Shown piece by piece: positions 31,909 to 40,106 of a stretch of 64,000 nucleotides of DNA (position 1 is the stretch's first letter; each line of letters starts with the position of its first letter). A program made the position numbers and the translations under genes. Source of the stretch: Streptomyces sp. NBC_01439 (lineage in GTDB: Bacteria; Actinomycetota; Actinomycetes; Streptomycetales; Streptomycetaceae). Below the pieces are notes generated by a model. That model searched no databases, had not been told where the DNA came from, and saw only the letters and a list, made by a program, of their open reading frames with translations. The stretch lies in the NCBI RefSeq assembly GCF_036227605.1, contig NZ_CP109487.1, positions 1,488,001 to 1,552,000 on the forward strand, given 5' to 3'.

Positions 31909-33261
31909 ATGCCCCAGCCGACACCCGACACCCGCATCCGCTTCGCACTCCACCCCGCCCATCCGCCCGCCGTCACCGCCACCGTGACCGGCCCCAGGAG
32001 CGCCGAGGCCCAAGTCGCCCTCGCTGCGCGCGGCTTCCGCGACACCGGCGCAGGCTTCTTGGTGCTCGCCCGCATCGACCGCGAGGAGCCCTACTACACC
32101 CAGCAGGCCGCCCAGGAGCTCCAGCACGACTACGACGTCGGCATCGAGCCCGCCCTTCAAGAAGAGATCGACACGGAGTGGGCCTGGGGCGACCACCCTA
32201 TGACCCACCTGACCCGCGAGGAGATCCGACAGGTCAGCGCCACCGCGCAGCAGATCCACGACGACATCGCCGCCGGCCGCCTCAAGATCCACCTCCATGC
32301 CCACGACGGATGGACCACCGTCGCTGTCGGCACCTACACCGACGGCCACAGCGTCCACCTCCACGGCGAGGACCACCTACGGCAGTTCGCCCTCGTGTAC
32401 GACAACGAAGCCGAAGCTGTCGCCGAGTTCCACCGCCTCCACTCCGTCGCCGTACGCCCAGGACCCGCACCCGCCACCGACACCGAACTCGCCGCCGCAG
32501 CAGCCCACACCCCGCCCGCCCCGCACCGCGCTCCCGCCAACCACGACAGCCAGGCCACGGTGCGGGAGGCCCCTCCTGCTGCCAGGGTTCACACAGCCGA
32601 CCCGCGCGTCGGCGAGGCACTACTGGAGTCCTTCTTCGAGACCAACCCCGACTGGTGGAAAGTGAGGACCTGGTCGGACGAGGCCACCGTCGCCTGCCAC
32701 GAATCCCTGGCCATGCGCGTCGAGTTCGACCACGAGGCACGGCACCGAGGGGACGTCGCCTGGACGGTCGCCGTCTACGACTCCCCGGTCGGCGAACGCC
32801 TCTGGCACGCAACCGCCAGCGCCACCACACCCATCGACCTCGTCCAGACCCTGCTGGGCAGCCTCACCTCGAACGAGCCGCGGTGGGGCCCGCCGCCCAC
32901 CGGCGGTGCCCTGCGGCCGATCGATGCCACCCGCACCTTGTTGGAAGCCCGCTGGACGCAGACCAGCAGCGCCCGGTACGTGGCCTGGCAGGCCCCGGAT
33001 GGCAGCTCCAGCCTGCACCTCAACACCTACGCCGCCGAAAACCCGGCAAGCCAGCTACACGCCTGGAGCATTATCGGCGGCACCGACCCCAACCGCCCCT
33101 ACTGGGCCATCGACCTCTCCGCTGCGGTGACCCCCGACATCCTCGCCCACCTCACCGACCACCTCGCCGCTTGTGCACCCCCAGCACCGCGCCGAACGGG
33201 CACACCTTCGCTGCCCGCCACCCCCACGGCCACGACTCCAACGCGCCCCCGGCGTCACTGA
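31909..33261 (+). CDS. Mosaic protein: alpha/beta module plus DUF317-like domains
   Basis: 450 residues, ATG after GAAGGCG. The first 95 residues follow family A (VALAARGFRDTGAGFLVLAR, EEPYYTQQAAQELQHDYDVG). A helical and beta stretch comes next (IRQVSATAQQIHDDIAAGRL, GWTTVAVGTYTDGHSVHLHG). The last 230 residues are DUF317-like: LLESFFETNPDWWKVRTWSD, HATASATTPIDLVQTLLGSL, WQAPDGSSSLHLNTYAAENP and WAIDLSAAVTPDILAHLTDH. So one gene joins two of the element's expanded families. It is the last gene of the plus-strand conjugation run. Function unknown. Confidence 0.75.
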   Translation: MPQPTPDTRIRFALHPAHPPAVTATVTGPRSAEAQVALAARGFRDTGAGFLVLARIDREEPYYTQQAAQELQHDYDVGIEPALQEEIDTEWAWGDHPMTHLTREEIRQVSATAQQIHDDIAAGRLKIHLHAHDGWTTVAVGTYTDGHSVHLHGEDHLRQFALVYDNEAEAVAEFHRLHSVAVRPGPAPATDTELAAAAAHTPPAPHRAPANHDSQATVREAPPAARVHTADPRVGEALLESFFETNPDWWKVRTWSDEATVACHESLAMRVEFDHEARHRGDVAWTVAVYDSPVGERLWHATASATTPIDLVQTLLGSLTSNEPRWGPPPTGGALRPIDATRTLLEARWTQTSSARYVAWQAPDGSSSLHLNTYAAENPASQLHAWSIIGGTDPNRPYWAIDLSAAVTPDILAHLTDHLAACAPPAPRRTGTPSLPATPTATTPTRPRRH

Positions 33262-33363
33262 CAGGTCATCCGCGCCGCCGACATCGGCACGAACACGTCA
33301 AGCCAGCCCGCCCAACGGCACCTCGGCCACGGGCTCCCAGCTCATGCGCCACCCTCGGTGCTG

Positions 33364-33957
33364 TCACGCGGGCAGTGTGCCCGAGCCCGGCCCCGGGGCG
33401 GCTGGCCGCAGTAGAAATCCCCGGATCTCTGCCATGTCGGGCGCGTAGCCGTCAGAGGTGTCCACCAGCAGTTGCGGGACGGTCAGGCTGATGGGGACGA
33501 AAGCGTCGGGGTCGTAGAAGCCGGCCTCCATGTCGGCGAGCAGGGCCTTGTCGCCATGGGCGGCCCGGTGGCTGTCGTGGCGGGCACGGTCGGTGATGCG
33601 CCGGGCGATGGTGGATGCGGCGGTGGTGCACCGGATGACCCGGAGGTCGGCGAACTCCGTGAGCGGCTCCAGTCCGGGGCGCCAGAGGCGGTCTTGGAAG
33701 GCGGCTTCGGCAACGACGGTCGAGCCCGCCCGGAGGAGGACGGTGATCGTCGCGAAGAACGCTTCCAGGGCGGGGATGTTGAGGGGGTCGTCGCCGTCGG
33801 GGTCGTGCCCGGGATGGTTCATGACCATGCCCTGCTTGATCTCGTCACGCAGGATCGCGGGGCAGCCCAGGTGCTCGGCGAGTTCCCGGGCGAGGGTGGT
33901 TTTGCCGGTCGCTGGTGGGCCGCTGACCACGGCCAGGAGCGGGGTTCGGACGGGCAC
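33364..33957 (-). CDS. P-loop kinase-like ATPase
   Basis: 197 residues from GTG 33957 with CGGAGT upstream; the frame is open further but the protein pattern starts here. Walker A VVSGPPATGKTTLARELAEH near residue 10, then CPAILRDEIKQGMVMNHPGH (lid/substrate region) and STVVAEAAFQDRLWRPGLEP. This is the layout of small-molecule kinases related to zeta toxins, gluconokinases and antibiotic phosphotransferases. The acceptor is unknown. It is the last gene of the minus-strand biosynthetic operon, so a sugar or intermediate kinase, or self-resistance by phosphorylation, is plausible. Confidence 0.75.
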   Translation of the reverse strand: MPVRTPLLAVVSGPPATGKTTLARELAEHLGCPAILRDEIKQGMVMNHPGHDPDGDDPLNIPALEAFFATITVLLRAGSTVVAEAAFQDRLWRPGLEPLTEFADLRVIRCTTAASTIARRITDRARHDSHRAAHGDKALLADMEAGFYDPDAFVPISLTVPQLLVDTSDGYAPDMAEIRGFLLRPAAPGPGSGTLPA

Positions 33958-34000
33958 GGGTGGACTCCGAAGATGATCGTTGAGGCGGATGGCGCTGAAC

Positions 34001-34705
34001 CTAGGTTCCAGGGTGCCGTTTACTGAGCCGGACGGCCATGAAGCCAGGCTGGCAGGCCAGTTTCTCGTGCTCGGCCGGGTGATGACGGGCCATCGACGGA
34101 AGAGGCTGGTGTTCAACGAGGCGGTCGAGGGTGAGTCCGGCTGCGGTGAACTCGTCGAGCCACGCCTGGAGGGGCTGATGCCAGTAACGGTGTGTCATGC
34201 CGTTCGACCAGGTCTCCTCTATGAAGCCGCTGGTGAAATAGCTGCCGCCCCGGGCGAGCCAGTCCGCTGCGGGGTGGCTGGTCGAAATGACGATCTGCCC
34301 GCTGGGTCGCAGGACGCGGGCAAGTTCCCGCAACGTGCTGACCCGGTCGGGGAGGTAATGGAGAACCAGGGTGAGCAGGACGATGTCGAACTGCTCGTCG
34401 TCTGCCCAGGTGAGGGGCTCGGTCAGGTCATGCTGACGGAGTCTTGCGAGGGAGCCGAGGCGCTGGGCGGCGAGGCGGACCATGTCGGCGCTCTGGTCGA
34501 TGCCGACGGGGCGGGCGCCGCGGGCGGCGAGCTCGGACAGGTACAGGCCGGGTCCGCAGCCGGCGTCCAGGATGTCGAGGCCGTTAACGTCGCCGATCAG
34601 GCCGAGGACGGTGGGGCGGTCGTAGTGGGCGTTGTAGGCGCTGACGGCAGCCTCGCGGGCGAAGGTCTCCGCGAAGCCGTCGTACGGGGCGTCACCGGCC
34701 TGCAT
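34001..34705 (-). CDS. SAM-dependent methyltransferase, class I
   Basis: 234 residues, ATG start. Motif I LDILDAGCGPGLYLSELAAR, an acidic loop GIDQSADMVRLAAQRL, motif FDIVLLTLVLHYLPDRVSTL and the typical post-motif RELARVLRPSGQIVISTSHP identify a Methyltransf_11/UbiE-like enzyme. The C-terminal SGFIEETWSNGMTHRYWHQP and LQAWLDEFTAAGLTLDRLVE parts form the lid. It overlaps the glycosyltransferase gene by 14 nt. It may methylate O or N on a small-molecule scaffold made by the same operon; the substrate is unknown. Confidence 0.88.
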   Translation of the reverse strand: MQAGDAPYDGFAETFAREAAVSAYNAHYDRPTVLGLIGDVNGLDILDAGCGPGLYLSELAARGARPVGIDQSADMVRLAAQRLGSLARLRQHDLTEPLTWADDEQFDIVLLTLVLHYLPDRVSTLRELARVLRPSGQIVISTSHPAADWLARGGSYFTSGFIEETWSNGMTHRYWHQPLQAWLDEFTAAGLTLDRLVEHQPLPSMARHHPAEHEKLACQPGFMAVRLSKRHPGT

Positions 34706-35651
34706 GCGTCACCGCCGGTCGGAGAGTGAGGGTCCGGCTGCTTTGTCGGGCGGGTGCGGCCGGGGTGAGGGGGAGGAGCCGGCCAAGGAGGTCGCGGTCC
34801 GGTGAGCGGCGCTCGGTGAAGGTGGCGTGAAGCTGGCGGACGGCGTGTTCGTAGACGTGGGGCGGGACGTCCAGGCTGTGGGCGATGAGGGTGTCGAGGC
34901 GCTGGTCGAAGTGGCGGAACCAGTCCCGGTATTCCTCGGCGCGGCCGGTCGCGGCGGGCCAGCGGTCGTAGAGGAGGGTACGTGCCCGGGTGAACGGGGT
35001 CGGGGTGGACTGGTAGGCGGTGTGGACGGCGCCGGGCACAGGTACCTGGTGGTAGACGCTGGTGATGGTGTCGAGGCGGGCGAAGCGGTGACCGGCCGCG
35101 CGGAGGGCGAGGAAGAAGTCCCAGTCCTCGCAGTGGTGCAGCGTCTCGTCGAACCGGCAGGGGCTGTCGGCCGGGTTGCGGGTGACGACGGAGCCCGTGT
35201 GGATGGTGTTGGCGACGGAGAGGAAGGCCGGGTCGAACGCGTAGTCCTTGCACGGCAGGTGGCCCCGGTCGCGCGGCAGGTCCTCGATCCAGGTGGGACT
35301 GACGAGGGCCTGGCCGTAGACGGTGTCGACCCGGCGGGTGCGCAGCGCGTCGGCCGCGGCCTGGAGGTGGTGGGGCAGGAAGACGTCGTCGTCGTCGAGG
35401 AGGGCGATGTGGTCGCCCTGCGCGACGGCGATGGCACTGTTGCGGGCGTGGGAGACGCCGTGCGGGGTGTCGGATTCCAGGAGGCGGATGGGTATCTCGC
35501 GCTGCCAGCGGTCGATGACCGGCTCGACGGTGTGGCCGCCGTCGCGGACGACGATGACCTCGAAGTGCCGGTAGGTCTGGCGGGCGACGCTGCGCAGGGC
35601 GCGGTGGAGCGGTCCGGGGCGGTCGCGGGTGGGGATGATCACACTGATCAC
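34692..35651 (-). CDS. Family-2 glycosyltransferase
   Basis: 319 residues, GTG start in a GTGA overlap with the gene before. SVIIPTRDRPGPLHRALRSV begins the GT-A fold, then YRHFEVIVVRDGGHT, VSHARNSAIAVAQGDHIALL and the DxD-type LLDDDDVFLPHHLQAAADAL that binds metal and nucleotide sugar. FDETLHHCEDWDFFLALRAA carries the ED-W acceptor motif. It transfers a sugar from a nucleotide donor to an acceptor in the cytoplasm. Beside a creatininase-like and radical SAM genes it recalls MftF of mycofactocin synthesis, though here it is shorter (MftF is about 470 residues) and may differ in role. Confidence 0.9.
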   Translation of the reverse strand: MISVIIPTRDRPGPLHRALRSVARQTYRHFEVIVVRDGGHTVEPVIDRWQREIPIRLLESDTPHGVSHARNSAIAVAQGDHIALLDDDDVFLPHHLQAAADALRTRRVDTVYGQALVSPTWIEDLPRDRGHLPCKDYAFDPAFLSVANTIHTGSVVTRNPADSPCRFDETLHHCEDWDFFLALRAAGHRFARLDTITSVYHQVPVPGAVHTAYQSTPTPFTRARTLLYDRWPAATGRAEEYRDWFRHFDQRLDTLIAHSLDVPPHVYEHAVRQLHATFTERRSPDRDLLGRLLPLTPAAPARQSSRTLTLRPAVTHAGR

Positions 35652-36844
35652 AGGGGGCTCCGTACGGTCTGGACGAGCTGGCAGCAGACGCGGGATTGGG
35701 TCAGGGTGCGAGCGGGCCGGTCCCCGGTCCCCAGGTGGCTGGCGGCGGCACCGGGGATGGCGGAGAGTCGGTAGAACTCCGCGCGGGAGCTAGCGCCCGT
35801 GGTGCTGGTGGAGACCTGGACCTGCCACCGTTTGCGGCCGTCGCGGTCGACGATCAGCGCGCGGCCGGCCTGGGCGTCGCTGATGAGGACCGTGCCGTCG
35901 GCCAGGCGCTCGCACCCTCCGGCCATCTCGCAGAACAGGCCGGGCTCGTACTCCCAGACGACGGCCCGGGCGACAGGTTCGATCTCCAGGATGCGGGAGC
36001 GGCCGGTGCGGCGGCCGTTGTCGAAGACGAGGATGGTGCCGTCGGGCTGGGCGGAGGGCTGGTGCTGGCCGGACAGCTCACGGGGACCCCACCACCAGCG
36101 CACGGCGCGGGCGCGGAGGTCGAGGATGGCGATGAGGTCGAGGTCGCGCAGCGAGACCAGGACGTCTCCGGCCGCCCACAGGCCGGCCGGATGGGCGTGG
36201 GTGAGGATTTCGAGGGTGTTGGTGTGCAGGATGTCGCTGGGCGAGCCGGACCGGGAGCGCAGCAGGCGGGAGATGTCGCGGCCGCGCCGCCAGCCGTTCG
36301 GGCCTTCCAGCCGCGGGGCGAGGGCGGCGGTGTCTGCGGTCCGGCCGGCGTCGCGGTGGCGGTCGATCGCGTCGGTGATCAGCGTGGCCAGGGCCGGGTC
36401 GGTGGTGAGGATCTCGTAAAGGGAGTGCGCGTCGCGCAGCTGGCCGTCGGGGCCGAGGACGGTGATGGAGTTGTCGAGCAGGACGTGGGAGCCGCCGGTG
36501 CAGGGCACCGGGCGGGGCTCTTCGGTCAGGACGTAGATCTCGCCGCGGGGGGCGAGAGCGAGGTCGTGGTGGGCCGGGAGGTCGGCGCGCCAGGTGAGGG
36601 TGGAGTCCGGGGCGAGCTTGAGCAGGGCGTGCAGCGGCACGATCGCGAACAGGGATCCGTCCGGGGCGACTTCGACGTGGTTCCAGCCGCGGAGGTAGGA
36701 CGGCGGGCTGGTCTCGATGTCAGGCTGGCCGATCGGGCTGGACCAGGCATGGACGATCCGGGCGCGGTCGTCGATGACGGCCGCGAACGGCCTCGGGTAG
36801 GAGGCGGAGGGCGAGAACACGAACAGCTCGTTGCCGAGGGACAT
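35648..36844 (-). CDS. Arylsulfotransferase-like beta-propeller protein
   Basis: 398 residues, ATG after AAGGAG. Repeated propeller blades: AAVIDDRARIVHAWSS, WNHVEVAPDGSLFAIVPLHA, HDLALAPRGEIYVLTEEP, DILHTNTLEIL, GDVLVSLRDLDLIAILDLRA, GQHQPSAQPDGTILVFDNGR and CERLADGTVLISDAQAG. The order 'HD-x-x-x-x-P-x-G', 'D-x-LH-x-N', 'LVS-R', 'GQH-x-x-x-x-x-DGT-x-L-x-FDNG' follows arylsulfotransferases (ASST). Such enzymes move sulfate between phenols, but the catalytic His has not been confirmed here and no signal peptide is visible. In this cluster it may act as a sulfotransferase or as a binding scaffold. Confidence 0.72.
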   Translation of the reverse strand: MSLGNELFVFSPSASYPRPFAAVIDDRARIVHAWSSPIGQPDIETSPPSYLRGWNHVEVAPDGSLFAIVPLHALLKLAPDSTLTWRADLPAHHDLALAPRGEIYVLTEEPRPVPCTGGSHVLLDNSITVLGPDGQLRDAHSLYEILTTDPALATLITDAIDRHRDAGRTADTAALAPRLEGPNGWRRGRDISRLLRSRSGSPSDILHTNTLEILTHAHPAGLWAAGDVLVSLRDLDLIAILDLRARAVRWWWGPRELSGQHQPSAQPDGTILVFDNGRRTGRSRILEIEPVARAVVWEYEPGLFCEMAGGCERLADGTVLISDAQAGRALIVDRDGRKRWQVQVSTSTTGASSRAEFYRLSAIPGAAASHLGTGDRPARTLTQSRVCCQLVQTVRSPL

Positions 36845-36900
36845 GGGTGTCGGTCTCCTTCGGGAGAGCCCCCGGGCCGGGCCCGGGTAGCGGCCTGGGT

Positions 36901-37662
36901 TCAGGACGGCAGGGGCATGGTGAACTCGCGCAGGACGGCGTCGGCGAGCTGCGCGGCGACCTGGTCGGCGACCCGCTCGCCGAGCTCCGGGCCGGCGTGG
37001 GCAGCGGTGTAGACGATGCCGGTGCTCGTGGTGGTGTCGGCCGGCTGCGGGTAGAGGTGGTAGCTGATCCGGCGGGGCTGCTCGGTGCCGCCATCGGCGG
37101 GCAGCCGGTCAGGGCGGACGGCGTGCGGGCTGATGTGCATGACGAGGCTGGACTCGACCATCCCGGCGTGGTGGTCGTCCGCGCGGGCGGTCCCGGTCTC
37201 GTCAGCGAGAGCGTTGCGGAAGTCCTCGCCCACGACGTCCCACCAGTTCACGATCATCACCCGCGCGCCGGGGACGTGTTCGGTCAGGTGGCGGGCGGCC
37301 TCGCACAGGAACGCGATGTTGTCGATGGCCGAGTTCAGCAGGATCAGGCGCCGGTAGCCGTGGCGGGCCAGGGCAGTGAGGATGTCGGTGACCAGGGCGG
37401 TGAAGGTGGCGCCGGTGATGCTGATGACGCCGGGGAAGGCGCCGCCCAGGCGCTGGCCGGGCGTGGCCACGCCGTAGCCGAGGGTCGGGGCGACGTGCCC
37501 AGCGACGGCGGCGGCGAGGCGGTGGGCGAAGTGGTCGCTGATCATGGTGTCGGAGCCGAGCGGGAGGTGCGGGCCGTGCGGTTCCAGGGCGCCGACGGGG
37601 AGGATGACGTGGGTGTCGGGGCCCGGGTTCAGGTCGGGCCAGGTCATGTCGCCGATGAGCAC
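36901..37662 (-). CDS. Creatininase-family amidohydrolase (MftE-like)
   Basis: 253 residues from GTG 37662, GGAAGG upstream. The metal site motifs are all present: ILPVGALEPHGPHLPLGSDT (Glu, His, Asp), YGVATPGQRLGGAFPGVISI, LILLNSAIDNIAF (usually NGHGGN; here diverged) and ADDHHAGMVESSLVMHI. Creatininase-fold enzymes cleave amide bonds; MftE removes the core dipeptide from the mycofactocin precursor, others open creatinine or formamidopyrimidines. The changed NGHGGN motif hints at an altered substrate. It lies between a sulfotransferase-like and a radical SAM gene, in one operon. Confidence 0.85.
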   Translation of the reverse strand: MLIGDMTWPDLNPGPDTHVILPVGALEPHGPHLPLGSDTMISDHFAHRLAAAVAGHVAPTLGYGVATPGQRLGGAFPGVISITGATFTALVTDILTALARHGYRRLILLNSAIDNIAFLCEAARHLTEHVPGARVMIVNWWDVVGEDFRNALADETGTARADDHHAGMVESSLVMHISPHAVRPDRLPADGGTEQPRRISYHLYPQPADTTTSTGIVYTAAHAGPELGERVADQVAAQLADAVLREFTMPLPS

Positions 37663-37706
37663 GAGAACACTTCCTTCCGGGAGCGGGATCGGGCGGGCTG
37701 GCGGGG

Positions 37707-38654
37707 TCAGGCGTCGGTCCAGCCGAGGCTGGGGACCGTGGAGGGGCGCAGGGGGCCAGCGATCTGCAGGTTGAGGAAGTCCTCCTTGTTGCCGCACCCG
37801 CCCCGGGCCGCGCACGGCGCCCACGGTTCGGGGCGCAGCGGGAGGTCGAAGCCGGGGCCCAGGACGCTGCCCAGCGGGGGCTGCTCCTGGGAGGAGTAGT
37901 TGGAGCAGCGGTAGGCCTGGCCGTGGATGTCGATGAACGCCGTGTCGTGGCCGGCGCGGCAGAGCATTCCCCGGCAGGAAGTGATCCCGACCAGGGCGGC
38001 TTCGGCCAGGGCCCGGTTCCCTCCGAGAGCGGCCAGCGTGTCCAGGGCGTCGGAGCTTTGAAGGACCGGAACAGCGGCGGACGGGTCCTGGACGGCTGCG
38101 GTCGGGTCGTAGCCGAGGTCGACGTTGAACCGCAGGCCGGCGGCGACGGCAGCGTCCCGGGCGCGGGCCACGGCCTCCGCGTTGCTCTCGAACAGCAGGG
38201 TGTTGACGACCACGAAGCAGCCGTAGCGCTCCTGGGCGAAGGCCGCGGCCTTGATGAACCGCTCCAGGTCGACCTGCCCGTCGTGCCAGGTCAGCCAGAG
38301 CGACAGCTTGCCGAGGTTCGCGTCCGCTTCGAGCTTGGGCAGCCGCCTGGGCAGCAGGATCGCGTTGGAGAGCAGCTCGACGTACTCGACGTCGCTCTGC
38401 CGGGTCAGCCAGGCCGCCCTCTCCAGGAAGAAGGTGCTCGCGAACGGCTCGCCGAGGGTGCCCAGACGGACCTTCACCGGGTAGGGGCGGGTCCCGATCC
38501 AGGTCACGACCTGCTCGTAGACGTCGCGGTCCTCGGGGTTCTTCCAGTCGTAGCGGTTGCTCATGGCCCACTCGCCGATGGACACGCATCGTTCGCAGGA
38601 CAGGTTGCACAGCCGCTGGCCGGCCACGTACCAGATCCGTACGGGCGTTTTCAT
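37707..38654 (-). CDS. Radical SAM enzyme
   Basis: 315 residues, ATG with GGAGG at good distance. The [4Fe-4S] motif is CNLSCERC (C-x3-C-x2-C) at residues 17-24. RLGTLGEPFASTFFLERAAW and VEYVELLSNAILLPRRLPKL give the usual GEP and strand signals. The C-terminal part holds further Cys (SCRGMLCRAG, AYRCSNYS, PCAARGGCGNKED), enough to bind an auxiliary cluster in a SPASM- or twitch-like way. It generates a 5'-deoxyadenosyl radical to modify a peptide or small molecule. It starts 13 bases after the stop of the other radical SAM gene; the two probably act in sequence. Confidence 0.9.
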   Translation of the reverse strand: MKTPVRIWYVAGQRLCNLSCERCVSIGEWAMSNRYDWKNPEDRDVYEQVVTWIGTRPYPVKVRLGTLGEPFASTFFLERAAWLTRQSDVEYVELLSNAILLPRRLPKLEADANLGKLSLWLTWHDGQVDLERFIKAAAFAQERYGCFVVVNTLLFESNAEAVARARDAAVAAGLRFNVDLGYDPTAAVQDPSAAVPVLQSSDALDTLAALGGNRALAEAALVGITSCRGMLCRAGHDTAFIDIHGQAYRCSNYSSQEQPPLGSVLGPGFDLPLRPEPWAPCAARGGCGNKEDFLNLQIAGPLRPSTVPSLGWTDA

Positions 38655-38667
38655 GATGGATCGCCTC

Positions 38668-39927
38668 CTATCCGAAGGTCGCGATCGGGCGGAAGTCCCG
38701 GCCGGGGAAGTCGGGCAGCTGGTTGTGGCAGCGCCGGCACAGGAAGTCGTCCGGGGCCGTCTCGACGCCGAAGACCTTGCGGCGCAGCGAGACCGCTCGC
38801 TCGCTCGCCATCAGCTCGTCGATCGAGCCGTCCCGGACGTGGCCGAAGGTCTCGCGCTGGTAGTAGTCGTTGCAGCAGAGGAACAGGTCGCCGGCGACCG
38901 ATATGTTGACGTGCTGCACCGGCCAGCCGCAGCCGGTCAGCCGCCCCGCCACGTGGACGTCCTGGGCGTACTCGCCGCCCAGCTCACCGGCCCGATCGCA
39001 GATCAGGCTCGGATACACCTCGGCGCCAAGCGGTGTGAAGTGCCGCTCCACGCCCTCCAGATTCCGCTTCAGGCGCGCGCCGACCCCGTTGACGACGACC
39101 TGCACCGGCAGGCCGGCCGCCAGGGCCGCCTCCGTGTTACCCATCGTGTGCCGGAAGTGTCGCGAGCCGGTGAGGACGTTGAACTCCGTCTCCTCGGCGG
39201 AGGGGATGTTGACGATCAGGTGCTTGAGCACCCCGGTCCGCTGGAGCGCGGCGATCTTGTCCGCGGTCAGCGCGGAGGCGTTCGAGTACAGGGCCAGCGG
39301 CATCCCGCGGGCGGCCAGGGCCTCCAGCCGCTGGACGAAGTGCCGGTCGAGGGTGGGCTCGTTGAAGAACTGGAAGGTCACGTACTGGGCGCCGGCCGCG
39401 GCGAGCTTGCCGATGATCTCCTCGAACAGGGGCATCGGCATCGTGCGGCGCGGCTTCGGGTCGGTAGCGACCGGGCAGGAGACGCAGCCCCAGTTGCAGT
39501 GCGCGGTCACCTCGATCTCACCGGAGACCAGGCGGTACTCCCGGCACAGGCGACCGGGATCCTGCAGCCACCCCCGGTCAGCCGCCGCGGAAACCCGGCC
39601 GGCCCCGAAGCGGGTCACGAGCTCGCCGGTCGCGCGGGGGCCGGAGGCGGCGTAGCGCAGGAGGCCGAGGACCTCGGCGTCGTCCTGCCACACGATCGCC
39701 CGGTCCAGTCCCACGAGCCCGAACACGGCCGTCGGCGGAGGGGGCGGCCCGGTGGGGGCCTCGGGCCCGGAGGTGTCGGTCAGGTACACCAGGTGCGGGT
39801 CGGCACCGGGCCGGACGCTGGAGAGGTACGGACAGGTCTGCAGCATCGGTTCCGGACTCCGCCCGGCACGGCAGCCGGCCTCGGCCATCACCAGGCGCGT
39901 CGGGCGAGGAGCCGGGGAACGGGGCAT
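38668..39927 (-). CDS. Radical SAM/SPASM enzyme
   Basis: 419 residues, ATG with AAGGGAGA upstream. An N-terminal region of about 125 residues (AEVLGLLRYAASGPRATGEL, VSAAADRGWLQDP) looks like a winged-helix or peptide-recognition domain. Then comes AHCNWGCVSCPVA (C-x3-C-x2-C), FQFFNEPTLDRHFVQRLEAL and LYSNASALTADKIAALQRTG. The SPASM end has LTGCGWPVQHV, LFLCCNDYYQRETFGHV and DDFLCRRCHNQLPDF, binding extra clusters. SPASM enzymes such as MftC, PqqE and AnSME act on peptides. It is the first gene of the operon and should do the first modification. The true substrate is unknown; no peptide gene is beside it. Confidence 0.92.
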   Translation of the reverse strand: MPRSPAPRPTRLVMAEAGCRAGRSPEPMLQTCPYLSSVRPGADPHLVYLTDTSGPEAPTGPPPPPTAVFGLVGLDRAIVWQDDAEVLGLLRYAASGPRATGELVTRFGAGRVSAAADRGWLQDPGRLCREYRLVSGEIEVTAHCNWGCVSCPVATDPKPRRTMPMPLFEEIIGKLAAAGAQYVTFQFFNEPTLDRHFVQRLEALAARGMPLALYSNASALTADKIAALQRTGVLKHLIVNIPSAEETEFNVLTGSRHFRHTMGNTEAALAAGLPVQVVVNGVGARLKRNLEGVERHFTPLGAEVYPSLICDRAGELGGEYAQDVHVAGRLTGCGWPVQHVNISVAGDLFLCCNDYYQRETFGHVRDGSIDELMASERAVSLRRKVFGVETAPDDFLCRRCHNQLPDFPGRDFRPIATFG

Positions 39928-40106
39928 GACGATGTCTCCCTTCGGAGCATGCGGGAACGAGACGGACGCCGGGCCTTGTACGGCCGGGCAGGTATCCGCT
40001 CGGAGGATCGAGCTTCGAGCACACGTGCCCCAGACGCGACGGCTTGGCGGGGGTCCCGCCGGGGGTCCCGCTCGCGGAACCCCTCCCAGGCAGCCACGGA
40101 CGGTGC
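39928..40106. promoter_or_regulatory. Divergent promoter region between radical SAM operon and its regulator
   Basis: The only intergenic space shared by the minus-strand operon and the plus-strand regulator. It holds a direct repeat of the 11-mer GGGGGTCCCGC at 40049-40059 and 40061-40071, 12 bp apart, a candidate operator for the XRE protein. No small peptide gene with a good ribosome-binding site was found in either strand. Confidence 0.5.

Noticed and set aside
35696..37012. 438-codon plus-strand frame in the biosynthetic operon
   Set aside because: Antisense to the propeller-type gene, whose repeat motifs are clear.
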